From Tillus elongatus (Eukaryota > Arthropoda > Insecta > Coleoptera > Cleridae): DNA of 64,000 nucleotides. Positions 1 through 11,128 of the stretch are shown here, in pieces (the stretch's first letter is position 1; the number at the start of each line of letters is the position of its first letter). The notes beneath the pieces were generated by a model. That model was not told where the DNA came from, ran no database searches, and saw only the letters and a list, made by a program, of their open reading frames with translations. A program made the position numbers and the translations under genes. The DNA lies in the NCBI GenBank assembly GCA_964006375.1, contig OZ023264.1, positions 11,170,225 through 11,234,224 on the forward strand. The letters are read 5' to 3'.

Positions 1-478
1 TTATATTGCGTAACCTCCTGCTAAGGTGGCAAGCACGGTACCCCCTGCGCTATCTAGGCACACGTCCACGATGGTTTTATTTGCGTGATACTTTAAATCG
101 TCTTTATGGCCGGGATATTATATTCAAAGTATACAGAATTAATTAATTACAGAATTAGTAGAATTAGCATTGAAACACGACCCACGACCGTTCCGATCTT
201 ACATGACGTCTTATGTTTAAGTTTAAAGATAAAATAAACTATTTTAGAATCATTTTTATAAAGACTTAGCGTGATTTTGTTTAAATTTCCGCTATATTAT
301 GCGTAAGTCCAACTAATTAGCTTATACTGGGTCTTTCTTAGCTCCTACACACGAACAGCCGTATAATTCATTCTAAATTTGTTGTTTCATCATATGTCTC
401 AAAATGTTTTAAGCTTTTGTATAGGTATGCGTACAGAGGATGAAAGGTAATGAAATTTCAATTTCAACGATATAATAA
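1..478. other. AT-rich sequence, nothing recognised
   Basis: I see no gene, RNA or known mobile element in this stretch. The translations are short and interrupted, and no splice-flanked exon resembling the myosin downstream was found, although an upstream exon of that gene must lie to the left. Confidence 0.4.
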
Positions 479-860
479 TATACAGGTGTTCTATTTAAAA
501 AAAAGTTTTTGGATTGTTGAAGTCAGAATGGGATGTCCTTTTGTGAACGCGCTGTATATCTAGTCACGCTTTAGTGTACATTAGGATAATCACCATAGTA
601 TTGCGCACCTGCTTTGCTAAAATGATTGTCCTTTCTCTGTCACTTACCAAGATAGAGACTTGTAAAATAAAGACTGCAAAGACCATTATTTTTGAAAAAG
701 AAGAAATAACTCAAAAATGGATGGGTTTCCGCTCATACCGCCGTATACATTTTCCACGTAGAATCACTCCAGGAATCCGAAAAATGTAAAACTATACATC
801 TGTTCCATTTAAGATAACGAAGTTGGTGAGTGGCCAGCTCAAACGGAACACCTATGTATT
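479..860. mobile_element. Possible small terminal-inverted-repeat element
   Basis: The left end reads TACAGGTGTTCTATTT and the right end, reverse-complemented, TACATAGGTGTTCCGTTT. These form an imperfect inverted repeat next to TA, as in Tc1/mariner-type non-autonomous elements. The interior has a 71-codon open frame with no recognisable domain. The ends match imperfectly and no second copy was seen in the window, so this is a tentative call. Confidence 0.35.
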
Positions 861-977
861 CGGCAATAATTTTAGGTTATGAAGCATATGCTGCCTAGTG
901 ATTTTCTGAAGTGAAATCTTTGATAATGCCATTTGTGTAAGCACAGTCTAGCTTTACCAACGAAATCTCGCATCCTG

Positions 978-1086
<109 letters not shown>

Positions 1087-1190
1087 ATAAATGTCGCAGA
1101 TCATCTCTAAGAAAATCCGCTAGCATAACGTGCTTGCTGCGTCCAGGTGACTTTTAGTAAATTTTAATTTGAAAAAATTCACTAATAGAG

Positions 1191-1550
1191 AAGAACCTCG
1201 GTGGTTCAGGGGTAAGAACGTGTGCCTCTGAACCGAAGGGTACTGGGTTCGATCCCAGGGTACTCCTTGCACTTTTTCAGTACAAACTGTAAAATTAACA
1301 TCAACCGAGGTTCTGGCATTGTATTTGAGCAAATTGAATGTCTGCACGTTCCGCCCTTCGGAGGGGGCGTAAAGCCGCCGGGCCCGTGTCCATGCGATGT
1401 TGGGCACGTTAAAGATCCCTACCCTCCTTACAGAAAGGCAGGGGTTCGGCAAAATTTCCAGGATAGTGAGGTGAAACTGCTCCCTGGCGTCGGTGATTGT
1501 CCATAGTCGCGGAAATAGGCCGACGTTAAAGAAACAAAACACACATACAC
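1191..1550 (+). mobile_element. tRNA-derived SINE, full length, 10-bp target duplication
   Basis: The head is tRNA-like: an A-box-like GGTGGTTCAGGGGTAAG and a B box GGTTCGATCC, spaced as in a pol III promoter. The body carries a GC-rich block (CGTTCCGCCCTTCGGAGG), CACGTTAAAGATCCC and CCGACGTTAAAGAAACAAAA, and ends in an ACACAC tail. ACTAATAGAG is duplicated at 1181-1190 and 1551-1560, proving retroposition into a family B repeat. Two further copies lie at 24639-25010 (-) and 27418-27708 (+). It encodes no protein; long open frames across it are chance. Confidence 0.85.
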
Positions 1551-1655
1551 ACTAATAGAGAGGTATTGATGGTGAGACTTGGCAAACATTTTTTGAAATG
1601 AGCGCGAACTAGGACCCCTAGAACCCATATCCGGGGTCGGTTTCAATTTTTATAT

Positions 1656-1860
<205 letters not shown>

Positions 1861-2475
1861 TTTCCAACCGATAACTCAAAAAATAATTAACCGATTTCGA
1901 TGAAACTGGGCAAATGCCTTTATTTTATTAATGGCTTGGAAGAGTTCGTTAGCCAGGAAAATCGGACAAGGTTTTCCGAGAAAATTTTGAGTTTTATTTC
2001 GAAAAAAAAGTTTTTCTCCGAAAATTACAAAGCTATTTTAATGAAATTTTGTGGATCCGTTGCCTTGAGAAATGCCTTACTATATACTAAAACTCAACTT
2101 TCTAAGTTTATAGAAAATTGAGTTTTTCAAATTTTGAGTTTTATTTTGAAAAAAAATTTTTTTCTCCGAAAATTACAAAGCTATTTTAATGAAATGTGGT
2201 GGATACGTTTGCTTGGGAAATGCCTTACTATGTACCAAAATTAAACTTTCTGAGTTTGTAGAAAATTGAGTTTTTCAAATTTTGAGTGTTATTTCGAAAA
2301 AAATTGTTTTCTCCAGCTATTTTAATGACATTTGGCAGACATGTTGCTTTGGGAAAGGCCTTACTACATACCAAAATTGAACTTTCTAAGTTTTCATAAA
2401 ATTGAGTTATCGAAGTTTGAAACATTTATAAAAATTCACTACCATAACGCACTTTCTGCGTCCCGAATTTTTTTT

Positions 2476-2859
2476 ATATGCACCGCTTGTCTATTGACAA
2501 TGTAGCGCTTTTTAATCGAGTTTGCATAAAGTTATAGATGAAGTTTGTGCACTTCATCTTGTTCAGTTTGTGCAAACGTGACCGTTTTATAAATGATAAT
2601 AATAATATTGTAAATTCCATGGAATTGTTTTAAACATTAATTTACTTCCTCTGATGTTATCTGGTAACTGTTAAAGACAAACGACAAAACATAGATAAAG
2701 TCAATGTCAGTCATTAGTTATAAATTAGTTATTTACATTCTTGGGTTTTTAAAGTCATTGTTTGTTATTGGAGATGCATAATATATTTATTGTGATAGCG
2801 TAATTATCACATATTTTTTACTACAGGGTTTTTATTATAAAGTCTGGAAGGAAATAACG
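2476..2859. other. AT-rich intergenic or intronic DNA
   Basis: No gene or known repeat recognised. Confidence 0.4.
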
Positions 2860-2955
2860 GGTTCAGCTAGAAGGTGTATATAATGATGATCAGTTCAGCT
2901 GCAGAGTTCCACACGGTAGTATTTTAGGACCCATCTTGTTTGATACAGTAATCGT
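2860..2955 (+). pseudogene. Short LINE reverse transcriptase remnant
   Basis: One frame reads NDDQFSCRVPHGSILGPILF. This matches the reverse transcriptase block VPQGSxLGPxLF that precedes the YADD box in non-LTR retrotransposons. The frame is lost on both sides, so this is a small relic. The family cannot be assigned. Confidence 0.6.
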
Positions 2956-3013
2956 CTCTAAAATCACTCGCTAATGACAATTTGGAGAACTCAATTCATC
3001 ACAATACAGTTTT

Positions 3014-3062
3014 CACGCCTGACAATCGTTTCGCTAACAAAGCTAGCGTCGTCAGAGGGAGG
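3014..3062 (-). ncRNA. Hammerhead-ribozyme-like motif (type with TTTG stem II loop)
   Basis: On the - strand CCTCTGACGA is followed by a stem II of CGCTA...TAGCG, then GAAAC, a very short stem III and the cleavage triplet GTC. AGG follows and can pair with CCT to form stem I. The CUGANGA and GAAA boxes are intact. However, one extra nucleotide separates CUGANGA from the stem II pairs, so self-cleavage is uncertain. The flank TTGGAGAACTCAATTCATCACAATAC-like text is shared with the motifs at 32245, 32345 and 14734, so these form one element family. Confidence 0.55.
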
Positions 3063-3357
3063 GACTATCATCATGTCTGAAAACTGCATTGCGATAAATT
3101 GGGTTCTCCAAAAAGTTCTTAAAATAAATCCGGCAGAAAGTATAATTTGAGCATCATAATAGACACTTCAGGTGGTGTAAACAAGTAGATCAACTTGTGG
3201 GCAGGGTTACATCTTTACTCTGAAAGTTTAAATTGGTGTTATTCTTAACATTAATTTATTTATATATTGTATTATTAAACTGATATTATATAAATTAAAT
3301 TTAAACATGTGTACGTAAAATTACGTTGTTTTTTTTACTTTTATTTTTTAATTGCAG

Positions 3358-3464
3358 GTACCGTTCCCGAGGGAGGGGTGCCCGACATGACTAGGCTCAC
3401 TGTTCTTGATGAAGAGGTCATCAACAAAAACCTTAGGCTACGCTACGAGCAAGACCTTATATAT
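3358..3464 (+). CDS. Unconventional myosin motor domain, internal exon
   Basis: A long pyrimidine tract and TTTAATTGCAG precede the exon, and GTATCC follows as a weak donor. After two bases finishing a split codon, it reads 35 residues beginning TVPEGGVPDMTRLTVLDEEV and ending LRYEQDLIY, with no stop. This is the start of the myosin head just before the conserved TYTGSILVAVNPY segment, which is supplied in frame (phase 0) by the exon at 39208. The protein is an actin-based ATPase motor. The GVPDM...L...LRxRY...IY pattern resembles unconventional myosins of the MyTH4-FERM type, but I cannot fix the class. Upstream exons lie outside the window or were not recognised. Confidence 0.88.
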
Positions 3465-3731
3465 GTATCCTTTTTCTTTACATGATTTCAAGTGTGTAAG
3501 TTTGTAAGTATTTTCAAACCATGCTTTTTATACTCTAAAATAAATTGTCGTTTTTAAAGGTAAAATACCAGTTTTCAGTTTCACTTTCAGAATATTTAAA
3601 GAACGAGATGTGAAGACTATTTAATAAAGCAGTTATCTCGTTTCGCCAGTTTTCCCTTGTCCAGGGTCTTTCAAGGCTCTCTTAAATTCTCCTCTTGAAA
3701 TGAGAATTGTCGGATCATCTGGGTATATCTT

Positions 3732-3771
3732 TTAGCGAATTTAAAAAAAAATCGCTAATGAGGAGATCTGT

Positions 3772-3851
<80 letters not shown>

Positions 3852-4486
3852 ACCGATAACTCAAAAAATAAAGGACCGATCTTGGTGAGTACCTTCCTTT
3901 TGCAAATGGCTTGGATAAGTTCGTTAGCCAGGAAAATCGGACCAGGTTTTCCCGGAAAATTTTGTGTTTTCTTTCTAAAAAAATTCATATATCCGTAAAT
4001 AACAAAGTAAGGGCAACCAAATTTGGTACGCGTGTTTGTATTATAAAGGGTGAACTCTGTACCAAAAGGTTTATAGCTTAAAAGACAAAGAAGTTATGGG
4101 CAATTAGAGAAACAAATTTTGGAGTTTTCCTCAAAACGTCAAACTCGCAATTTTAAACGTCAAAATTGGCAATGTTTAGGCAAAGAACGTGAAACAAATA
4201 CCGATTGTGAAAAGAAAATGTTGCAAGAAGAGTGTTCTGCAAACCCTTAAGTTTCAGATTCAACCGTCATTGTCCTTCATTTTAGTAAAATATTTACAGA
4301 ATATTTATTTCAAGTAGACCCTTTCTCTGATGCTTTGGCTGTCAGTTTAGTTAAGTTGATGCTTTCGCTGTAGGTTTGTGAAGTTTATGGTTTAACGGTC
4401 TGTAATTTTTTTTTGCTAATTTTCGTAGAACAAATTCGTTAATGCATTTTTGCATTTTTTATCGAAATATGATGCGTTTATAAGAA
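3732..4486 (+). mobile_element. Family B repeat, + orientation, with (TA)n core
   Basis: It starts with the hairpin TTAGCGAATTT/AAATCGCTAA and GAGGAGATCTGTG. An interrupted (TA)n tract (3775-3848) follows, then the right arm with CCGACCGATAACTCAAAAAA, CGTTAGCCAGGAAAATCGG and TCCTCAAAACGTCAAACTCG. It runs into a family A terminus at about 4487. Nearly identical right arms occur at 37820-38500 and 60125-60780. Confidence 0.65.
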
Positions 4487-5345
4487 AAAAATCTGGACGG
4501 AGTAAGTGCCTTTTGGTAGCGGATTTTCGGTAAATTTGCAGTTTAGCTCCCGAACGCTTTTCAAAAAACTGTTTTCAGAAACCTGCCTAGGGCCCCCTCT
4601 AGATCCACAAACCCCAAGAAACATTTCTTGTTCACACCCACCAAGGAAGTTACGGGACCAGGAGTGAGCAGGGGTGCTGGGCGGGGTAGGTAGTAAAACG
4701 GAAATATGAGCAGAAAATGCGAATAAAACGGGCTTGAAAGCTGTCTTTTTCACATCTTGAAGCCATATACCCCTTAAACCCTGCCTACCCCACACAGCAC
4801 CCCTATCCCCCCAGGTGCCGTAACTTCCTTGGCGGGTGGAAAATCCCCACGACGAAGCAGCCAACACCGTCCGACACCCGCCACCCCTCCGCCCCTCCCT
4901 CAAGCCGAACGGGTGGACCCGCTTCGTCGTAAGCATTTTCCTTCCCCCCCTCGTGTGCATACAACCACCCTCGTTTGCATAAACCACAAGAAAAATTTCT
5001 TGTTCACAACCCCCCAAGGATGTTCCGTGACCTAGGGCAAATAGGGGTGCTGTGCGGGGTAGACAGGATTTAATAGGGATATGGCTTCAAATAGACAGCT
5101 TTCAAGCAGTTTTCTTTGCATTTTCTGCTCATATTAACCTTTTACTACCTACCCCGCCCAGCACCCCTATTCACTCCCAGTCCCGTAACTTCCTTGGGGG
5201 GTGTGAACAAGAAACTTTTTTTGTGGTTTGTGCATCCAGGTGGGGTCCTAGTAATGTTTCTGAAAACAATTTCTTTAAAAGCGTTCGGGAGCTAATCTGC
5301 AAATTTACCGAATTTTCCTTAATTCCTTCAAATTTCAATAACTCA
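4487..5345. repeat. Family C GC-richer repeat, two inverted units
   Basis: It contains AGCTCCCGAACGCTTTTCAAAA, CTTCCTTGG(C/T)GGGT, and GCGGGGTAG blocks around CCCCACGACGAAGC. The second half (5040-5300) repeats the first in inverted orientation. Copies occur at 60790-61255 and, as a tandem array, at 20791-21877. The long open frames here arise from the GC-rich low-complexity sequence and match no protein family I know. Confidence 0.55.
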
Positions 5346-6467
5346 ATTTGCTATTAACGTAATCTTTGTCGGTTAGTAAATCAACATTTAAGTTTATTTT
5401 CGGAAAATTGTTGTACATTTTCAAACGATAAGTAATTTTGATAAAATATAGTACATTGTTTCTACTACATAGGCTATACTGGTAATCAGATTGACGCCTG
5501 CTCGCATTTGCTATTAAAACATTTTAATGGAAATTCACTTCCATAACACACTTGCTGAATCCAGACTATATTTATTATATTATATTTATATATTTTCAAA
5601 GAATAAAGTTATTTCGATGAAATATGGTACATTGTTTCTACTATATAGGCAACCAAGTTTGATGCCTGCTTTCATCAAAGAAAGACATTTGCTATTAAAA
5701 ATATTTTAATGAAAATTCGCGTAACGCACTTGCTGCGTCGAGAAATTTGAATCTTTTTCAAATTTAATTGCTTCTCCGTCATACAATTCTTCCGATGCGC
5801 TTTCTTCTTCATCTCGGTCTTTCGTAATAAATTCTCATTCTCTGTCGCTGATGATTTTATTTTTGTTCCTGGTTTATGTTATTAGTCATCTCACTTTCTG
5901 TCAAACTGTATCAGACAATCCTTTCTTCATGTAATATTCCACAGTATGTTAATAATTATCCAACATTTTTTTCTGGGTGGAACACATTTTAATGAAAATT
6001 CAATACCATAACGCAGTTGCTGCGTCCAGACTTTTTTTCTTGTTTGATCAAATGGTACAAGAACCGTGTAAAAGCATATTAAAATTCTTTTTGGATGAAT
6101 CATCCCTTCTAATGTTGAGTTCACCAGAGATTCCAATCTCGCATGATGTGATGGAAAGTAATACTTAAGGGAGTGACAAGATCATCATTAAGGTGGTTAC
6201 ACACCGGGTGATATATCAGCGTCATGTGTCATTATTTATGGTTTATGTACTTCCACGTCTTACACTCTCAGATTACGCTTACTCACCTTGCTTATTGTCC
6301 GGTTTATCGAAAAAGTAGAGCAAGTGATACATTTCTTGACAGAGAAAAGAAAATTGTTTTAATTGCGTCCTCAGCAAACCCTTTAAATGCGAAAAAATAA
6401 GTCTGGATGCGGCAAGTCAGTTACGAACGCGAATTAAAAAATATATATATTTCAAATTTTTAAAATT
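5346..6467. repeat. Degraded family A copies and unassigned DNA
   Basis: Family A ends lie near 5521-5560, 5700-5745 and 5990-6030 (forms of CCATAACGCACTTGCTGCGTCC). Between about 5750 and 5985 and after 6030 I recognise nothing. Confidence 0.5.
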
Positions 6468-6469
6468 TT

Positions 6470-7842
6470 TATTTCAACAACACACCACGAGGACTCACAG
6501 CCTAAATACTACCGTACCGTGGGTGTCAACACTGAGGAAAGAGGCAACTTGTTAATTCTGGACTTGAAGGTTTGGAGGTTCTGATGAGAAGGAAAATCAT
6601 GTGCCGGCAAAGAATTCCACAGCTTGGAAGTCCTCGGGACAAAAGAGCGGGCATAACAAGATTTTCTATGTCTGGTGACCTGGACAGTAAAAGGGTGCAT
6701 TCGCTCTGTTTCCCTGGTAGATCTGTTGGGGGCAGCAGGTGGAAGAACTATGGAAGAAATCTCCTCTGAGCATTGCCCGTGCAGATATCTATAAAAGAGA
6801 GAGGTCACCAACGGCTTGTCGATGGGCAAGGGATGGCAGCCTTTGGGTGAGGGTAGGGTCACCGATGAGACGTATAGCTCTCTTCTGAATGGAGTCCAGG
6901 ATAGCGAGTGTAGAAGCGACAGCAGCACTCCAGATGTGGGAGCAGTATTCGAGACTTGGCCTTATTTGTGAAGTATATAAGGTATAGAAATTAGCTGGTC
7001 AAAAGTATTTGCGAGCCCGGAAGAGGAAACCTAATTTCTTAGCAGCCGCTTCTGTAATTTATGTTACATGTTGGTGCCAATTGAGCTTTCTATTTACAGA
7101 AATCCCAACAAGTAAAAAGGACTCATTACTTTGAATAACTTGGTTGCTCATTGTGATGGGTCTAGGGCTGGTGTATCTCTTATGAGATAGAAAGCAAGAC
7201 TGAGATTTGGTGGAGTTGAATTGTACAAGATTTCTACTTCCCCAGTCTAATCTTTTGTGGAGATCCACGGAGATAAAACCCTCCATGAGTCTGCGATCCT
7301 CATATAATTGGGCTAAAGAGACAGGCTTAGAATATTGTATATTTGAGTGGAGGGTGCTGCCATCCGCATAACTGTGAACTGGGTTGGATGTGCTAGAGAG
7401 GTCATTGATGTGGAGAAGAAACAAAGCAGGGGCTAAAGCTGAACCTTGAGGAACTCCTGCATTAATTGGATACAGTTTAGAGGAATGGCCGTCCATGACA
7501 ACAGAAATGCTTCGGTTGGAGAGGAAATTTGCTGTCCACGTACAGAGTTTTGGTGGTAGGCCATAGGCCGGTAGTTTATTAAGCATCGCTGCGTGCCAGA
7601 GCTGGTCGAATGGTTTGGATATGTCTAGAGCGACAATCTGGGATTCACCGTGTAGTTTCATAGACTTGTTCCAAGCATGGGTGACAAAGGAAAGGAGGTC
7701 GGCAGTTAATCTGCGCTGATGGAATCCATACCGCTTGTCGTGGATTAGACTGTGTTTTCAAGTAATTTTAGTAATTCGGTGTTTATATACTTTTCCGTCA
7801 CTTTAGAGACGGCTGAAAGGAGAGAAATATGCCTGTAGTTAA
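6470..7842 (-). mobile_element. LINE family 1 copy, 5'-truncated, decayed
   Basis: Read on the - strand, this encodes the RT middle and C-terminal part of a non-LTR retrotransposon of the CR1/Jockey type. It shows ALDISKPFDQLWHAA (RT block with catalytic Asp), GVPQGSALAPALFLLHIND and HSYADGSTLHS, where the catalytic YADD is changed to YADG. The C-terminal RTSKLWNSLPAH motif follows. Several frameshifts break the ORF. The 3' end (TTTAGGCTGTGAGTCC..GTGTGTTGTTGAAATAAAA) is shared with six other copies. The element runs antisense to the myosin gene. Confidence 0.85.
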
Positions 7843-8205
7843 ATATGTATTAAGTTTCCTTCTGGAACTTTTCTGTATAACTTTAATGAAATGTGTAATG
7901 CAAGTATCGTTTAAGGAGACTTTCACTATCTACAGATAAAGCAAAATTTAGTTCTTTAGCTTCATAGAAAGTTGAGCTTTGTGTATTTTTCTCAAAAGAT
8001 GTTAGAACGCAAGATTTTTTTGATAATAGAGAGATATCGATGGTAACACTTTCGAAATAATTCTTCAAATGTGCACGTACTAGGACCACTAAAATCGATC
8101 TTCAAGGTCTATGTAAGTTTAAAGCATTAAATTTAGTCATATGCCGTATAATAATAGTGTACAATTCTTATGAAAATTCGCTACTATACCGCACTTGCTG
8201 CGTCC
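7843..8205. repeat. Family A-type long arm
   Basis: From about 8085 to 8205 the sequence matches the right inverted arm of the composite at 13738-15041 (GTACAATTCTTATGAAAATTC, GCACTTGCTGCGTCC). The remainder is a family B-like fragment (GGTAACACTTTCGAAATAATTCTTC). Confidence 0.45.
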
Positions 8206-9035
8206 AGGTTTTTTTTTTGAGTTACTGTTCTTATTAAAATAAAAACTTACTGCAATAATATCGGCATTAACTTTGAAAACCAACCACGCGATTTATAGAA
8301 AAATGCAGAAGAATATTATTATTTCGCTAAAGTAAAAACCTACAGCTATAATATCTTCATTAACATTAAATACCAACTACGTGATTTATAGAAAATTCAG
8401 AAGAATATTATTCTTACATTTATCGTCTGGATTAACGAACTGTATTGACGACATGATTGTCACTTAAAAAGTTCTTATGAATTTTTCCATAAGCTGCTTA
8501 TCATTGTTCACCCAGGTTAGAAAACTTCACGTTGTGTCAAAGATCTACTGCTCTAGTTTGTTCGGTATGCGGGCAGATACTAATTATACCTGTTCCGGTT
8601 TAGAGTAAAGAATTTACGAATTACCGGTGACTAATACTATTACTATTCCATACGTATTCTTATTAATATTATCTCGTTACGGTCCATTACGGAATCACCT
8701 TATGAATGCAATACGTTTTCCCGCTGTTGTAACCAGGTGAGATGTGATTGAAAACCTTAACATTATTAAATGATTCATTTTTTAGTGAAAGCGAATTTTT
8801 AGAAAACGAAACTACATTTTCGTTTTTATCTCAAAAATCAATTAAGTCATGGTTTTAGTATCCGTAAGATGTCATGAATGCCATAAAACGTTCGTTTCTT
8901 CGTTTTCAAAGGTCTTCTAAGATTATTTGTTTTAGAAAGGGATACCAGAAGAAATATTATGTACGATATATCTCCTGGAGACAATATACAGGATGTCCCT
9001 AAAAGGTCTGTACAAAATGCTATGACAGATTCCTT
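8206..9035. other. AT-rich DNA, nothing recognised
   Basis: No supported gene, RNA or repeat. A TACAGGATGTCCCTAAAAGG string near 8988 resembles the tip of a mariner-type inverted repeat, but no partner was found. Confidence 0.35.
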
Positions 9036-9590
9036 AGGTGGACGACAGCACCCTCCACTCAAATATACAATATTCTAAGCCTGTCTCTGTAGCCCAATTA
9101 GATAAGGATCGCAGACTCATGGAGGGTTCTGTCTCTGTGGATCTCCAAAAAATATTAGACTGGGGAAGTAGAAATCTTATACAATTGAACCTCACCAAAT
9201 CTCAGTCTTGCTTTCTATCTCATAAGAGATACACCAGCCCTAGACCCATCACAATGAACAACCAAGTTATTCAAAGTAATGAGTCCTTTTCACTTGTTGG
9301 GATTTCTGTGGATCGAAATCTCAATTGGCACCAACATGTCACATCAACTGCAGAAGTGGCTGCTAAGAAATTAGGTTTCCTCTTCCGGGCTCGCACATAC
9401 TTTTCACCAGCTAATCTCTATACCTTATATACTTCACAAATAAGGCCAAACCTCGAATACTGCTCCCACATCTGGGGTGCTGTTGCCGCTTCTACACTCG
9501 CTATCCTGGAATCCATTCAAAAGAGATCTATACGTCTCATATGTGACCCTACCTTCGCCCAAAGGCTGCCATCCCTTGCCCACCAACGTG

Positions 9591-9628
<38 letters not shown>

Positions 9629-9960
9629 TAGATATCTGCACGGGCACTGCTCAGAGGAGCTTTCTTTCATAGTTCCTCCACCTGCTGCCCCCAACAGATC
9701 TACCAGGGGAACAGAGCGAATGCACCCTTTTACGGTCCAGGTCACCAGACATAGAACATGTTGTTATGCCCGCTCTTTTGTCCCGAAGACTTCCAAGTTG
9801 TGGAAATCCTTGCCGGCACATGTTTTCCCTTCTCCTCCGAACCTCCAAACTTTCAAGTCCAGAATTAACAAGTTGCCTCTTTCCTCCTTGTCGACACCGA
9901 CGGTACGATAGTATTTAGGCTGTAAGCCCTTGTGGTGTGTTGTTGAAATATAAAAAAATT
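9036..9960 (+). mobile_element. LINE family 1 copy, 5'-truncated at the YADD region
   Basis: It begins just at the RT catalytic box (MDDSTLHSN, the end of YADDSTLHSN). It continues through the thumb and C-terminal domain (SQIRPNLEYCSHIWGA, RTSKLWN-like motif) to the family's 3' end and an A-rich tail. The frame is shifted around an expanded CT tract at 9593-9626. It is non-functional. Confidence 0.85.
9593..9626. repeat. (CT)n microsatellite inside a LINE ORF
   Basis: About 16 CT units. Sister LINE copies have only GTGACCTCTCTCTCTTTTATAG at the same place, so the tract grew from a short CT run in the element itself. Confidence 0.9.
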
Positions 9961-10125
9961 TGATATATCTAAACATATAAAAATTGAAACTAACCCTGGA
10001 TATGGGTTATATGGTTATATGGGGCCTAGTTCGCACTAATTTAAAGACATTTTTCAAAATTCAAAAGTCGGGATCTCTCATTATTGAATTTTGCAAAGAA
10101 AATTCACTAAAAAGGGTAAAATTTT
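9961..10125 (-). mobile_element. Family B left-arm fragment
   Basis: On the - strand it carries the hairpin TTTTTAGTGAATTTTCTTTGC, the GACTTTTGAATTTTGAAAAAT block and the ATATCCAGGGTTAG arm. Confidence 0.55.
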
Positions 10126-10812
10126 TCGCGAACGAGTTATTGAGTGTGGAGTAGTGCATATTACAAAAGATTAATTCAAATGCTGATAACTCAATTTTTC
10201 ATTAACTTGGAAACTTCATATTTGGTTCGTGGTATAGTTTGTATAAAAGTTACTTTTGTACAAAATTTTATCCAAATACGTATCTCATTTTCGGAGAATT
10301 TTATCCATCCATTTTTTTTATCGCACCAATTCACAAACATATAATTTAGTCTACGAAAATTTGCTAAATCTTATCAATTGTCTATCCAAAATTTAAACTG
10401 GTACATATTTTATAATTAAACAAATCTGGAGGCCACCACGTTGAACCGTCTTACTGCAGCTGAAAAGCATTTTGTAGCTATTACTATAATAGCAAGTTCT
10501 TGATCATCAAATTATATTTAGTCAATTATGTAGTGAAAAAATAAGACACATAATATCGCAATCTGTTCGTCCACATCCGGTTTGCAGATGTTGTATGTTT
10601 AGATAGAACGTTCTAACAGCTGAAATGAGTCACATTAGCAATATTAATATCTAAATAATAAACAAATATTTGCCAAATCTTAGATGAAGTAGCCAAATAC
10701 CAAATATTTATCTAATCTCTAAAGAAGACATTCCATTCGTTAAATAATAGCTCTTTTGTTCGATGCATAAATTGCAACTAACTGGGGATACTGAAAGTTA
10801 ATTTTATCTATA
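10126..10812. other. AT-rich DNA, nothing recognised
   Basis: No supported feature. Confidence 0.35.
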
Positions 10813-11128
10813 AAAACGCAGCAAGTGCGTTATGGTAGTGAATTTTCATTAAAATGTTTTTAATAGCAAATAAGTGTGTTTTTTTTTAAGAAAGCAGGCA
10901 TCAAATTTGATTACCAGTATAACATATATAGTAAAAACAATGTGCCATGTTTCATCAAAATAACTTTATTGTTTGAAAACGTACAAAAATTTCCGAAAGT
11001 AAACTTAAAATGTTCCCGAAAAAACTGGTTTCTTAGTCAACCTTATAGGTTAACAGCAAATTGAGCTATTTAAATTTGAAGCATTTAATGAAAATTCGCT
11101 ACCATAACGCTTTTGCTGCGTCCCGAAT
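10813..11128. mobile_element. Family A inverted-repeat element, complete copy
   Basis: The ends are ACGCAGCAAGTGCGTTATGG and, inverted, CCATAACGC(A)(C)TT(T)GCTGCGTCCC, with the inverted repeat continuing through GTGAATTTTCATTAAAATG for about 40 bp. The interior (about 240 bp) is non-coding: AAAGCAGGCATCAAATTTGGTT, GTGCCATGTTTCATCAAAAT. Each end also folds on itself (ACGCA-GCAAG-TGCGT). Many copies of this MITE-like family lie in the window. Confidence 0.7.

Noticed and set aside
1120..1542. Long open frame (140 codons) on the - strand, and its mirror at 24593-25033
   Set aside because: It lies across the tRNA-derived SINE in both places; the frame follows the repeat, not a gene.
4478..5017. 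179-codon open frame on the - strand
   Set aside because: It spans the GC-rich family C repeat, lacks any known domain, and its homologous copies at 20.8-21.9 and 60.8-61.2 kb do not keep the frame.
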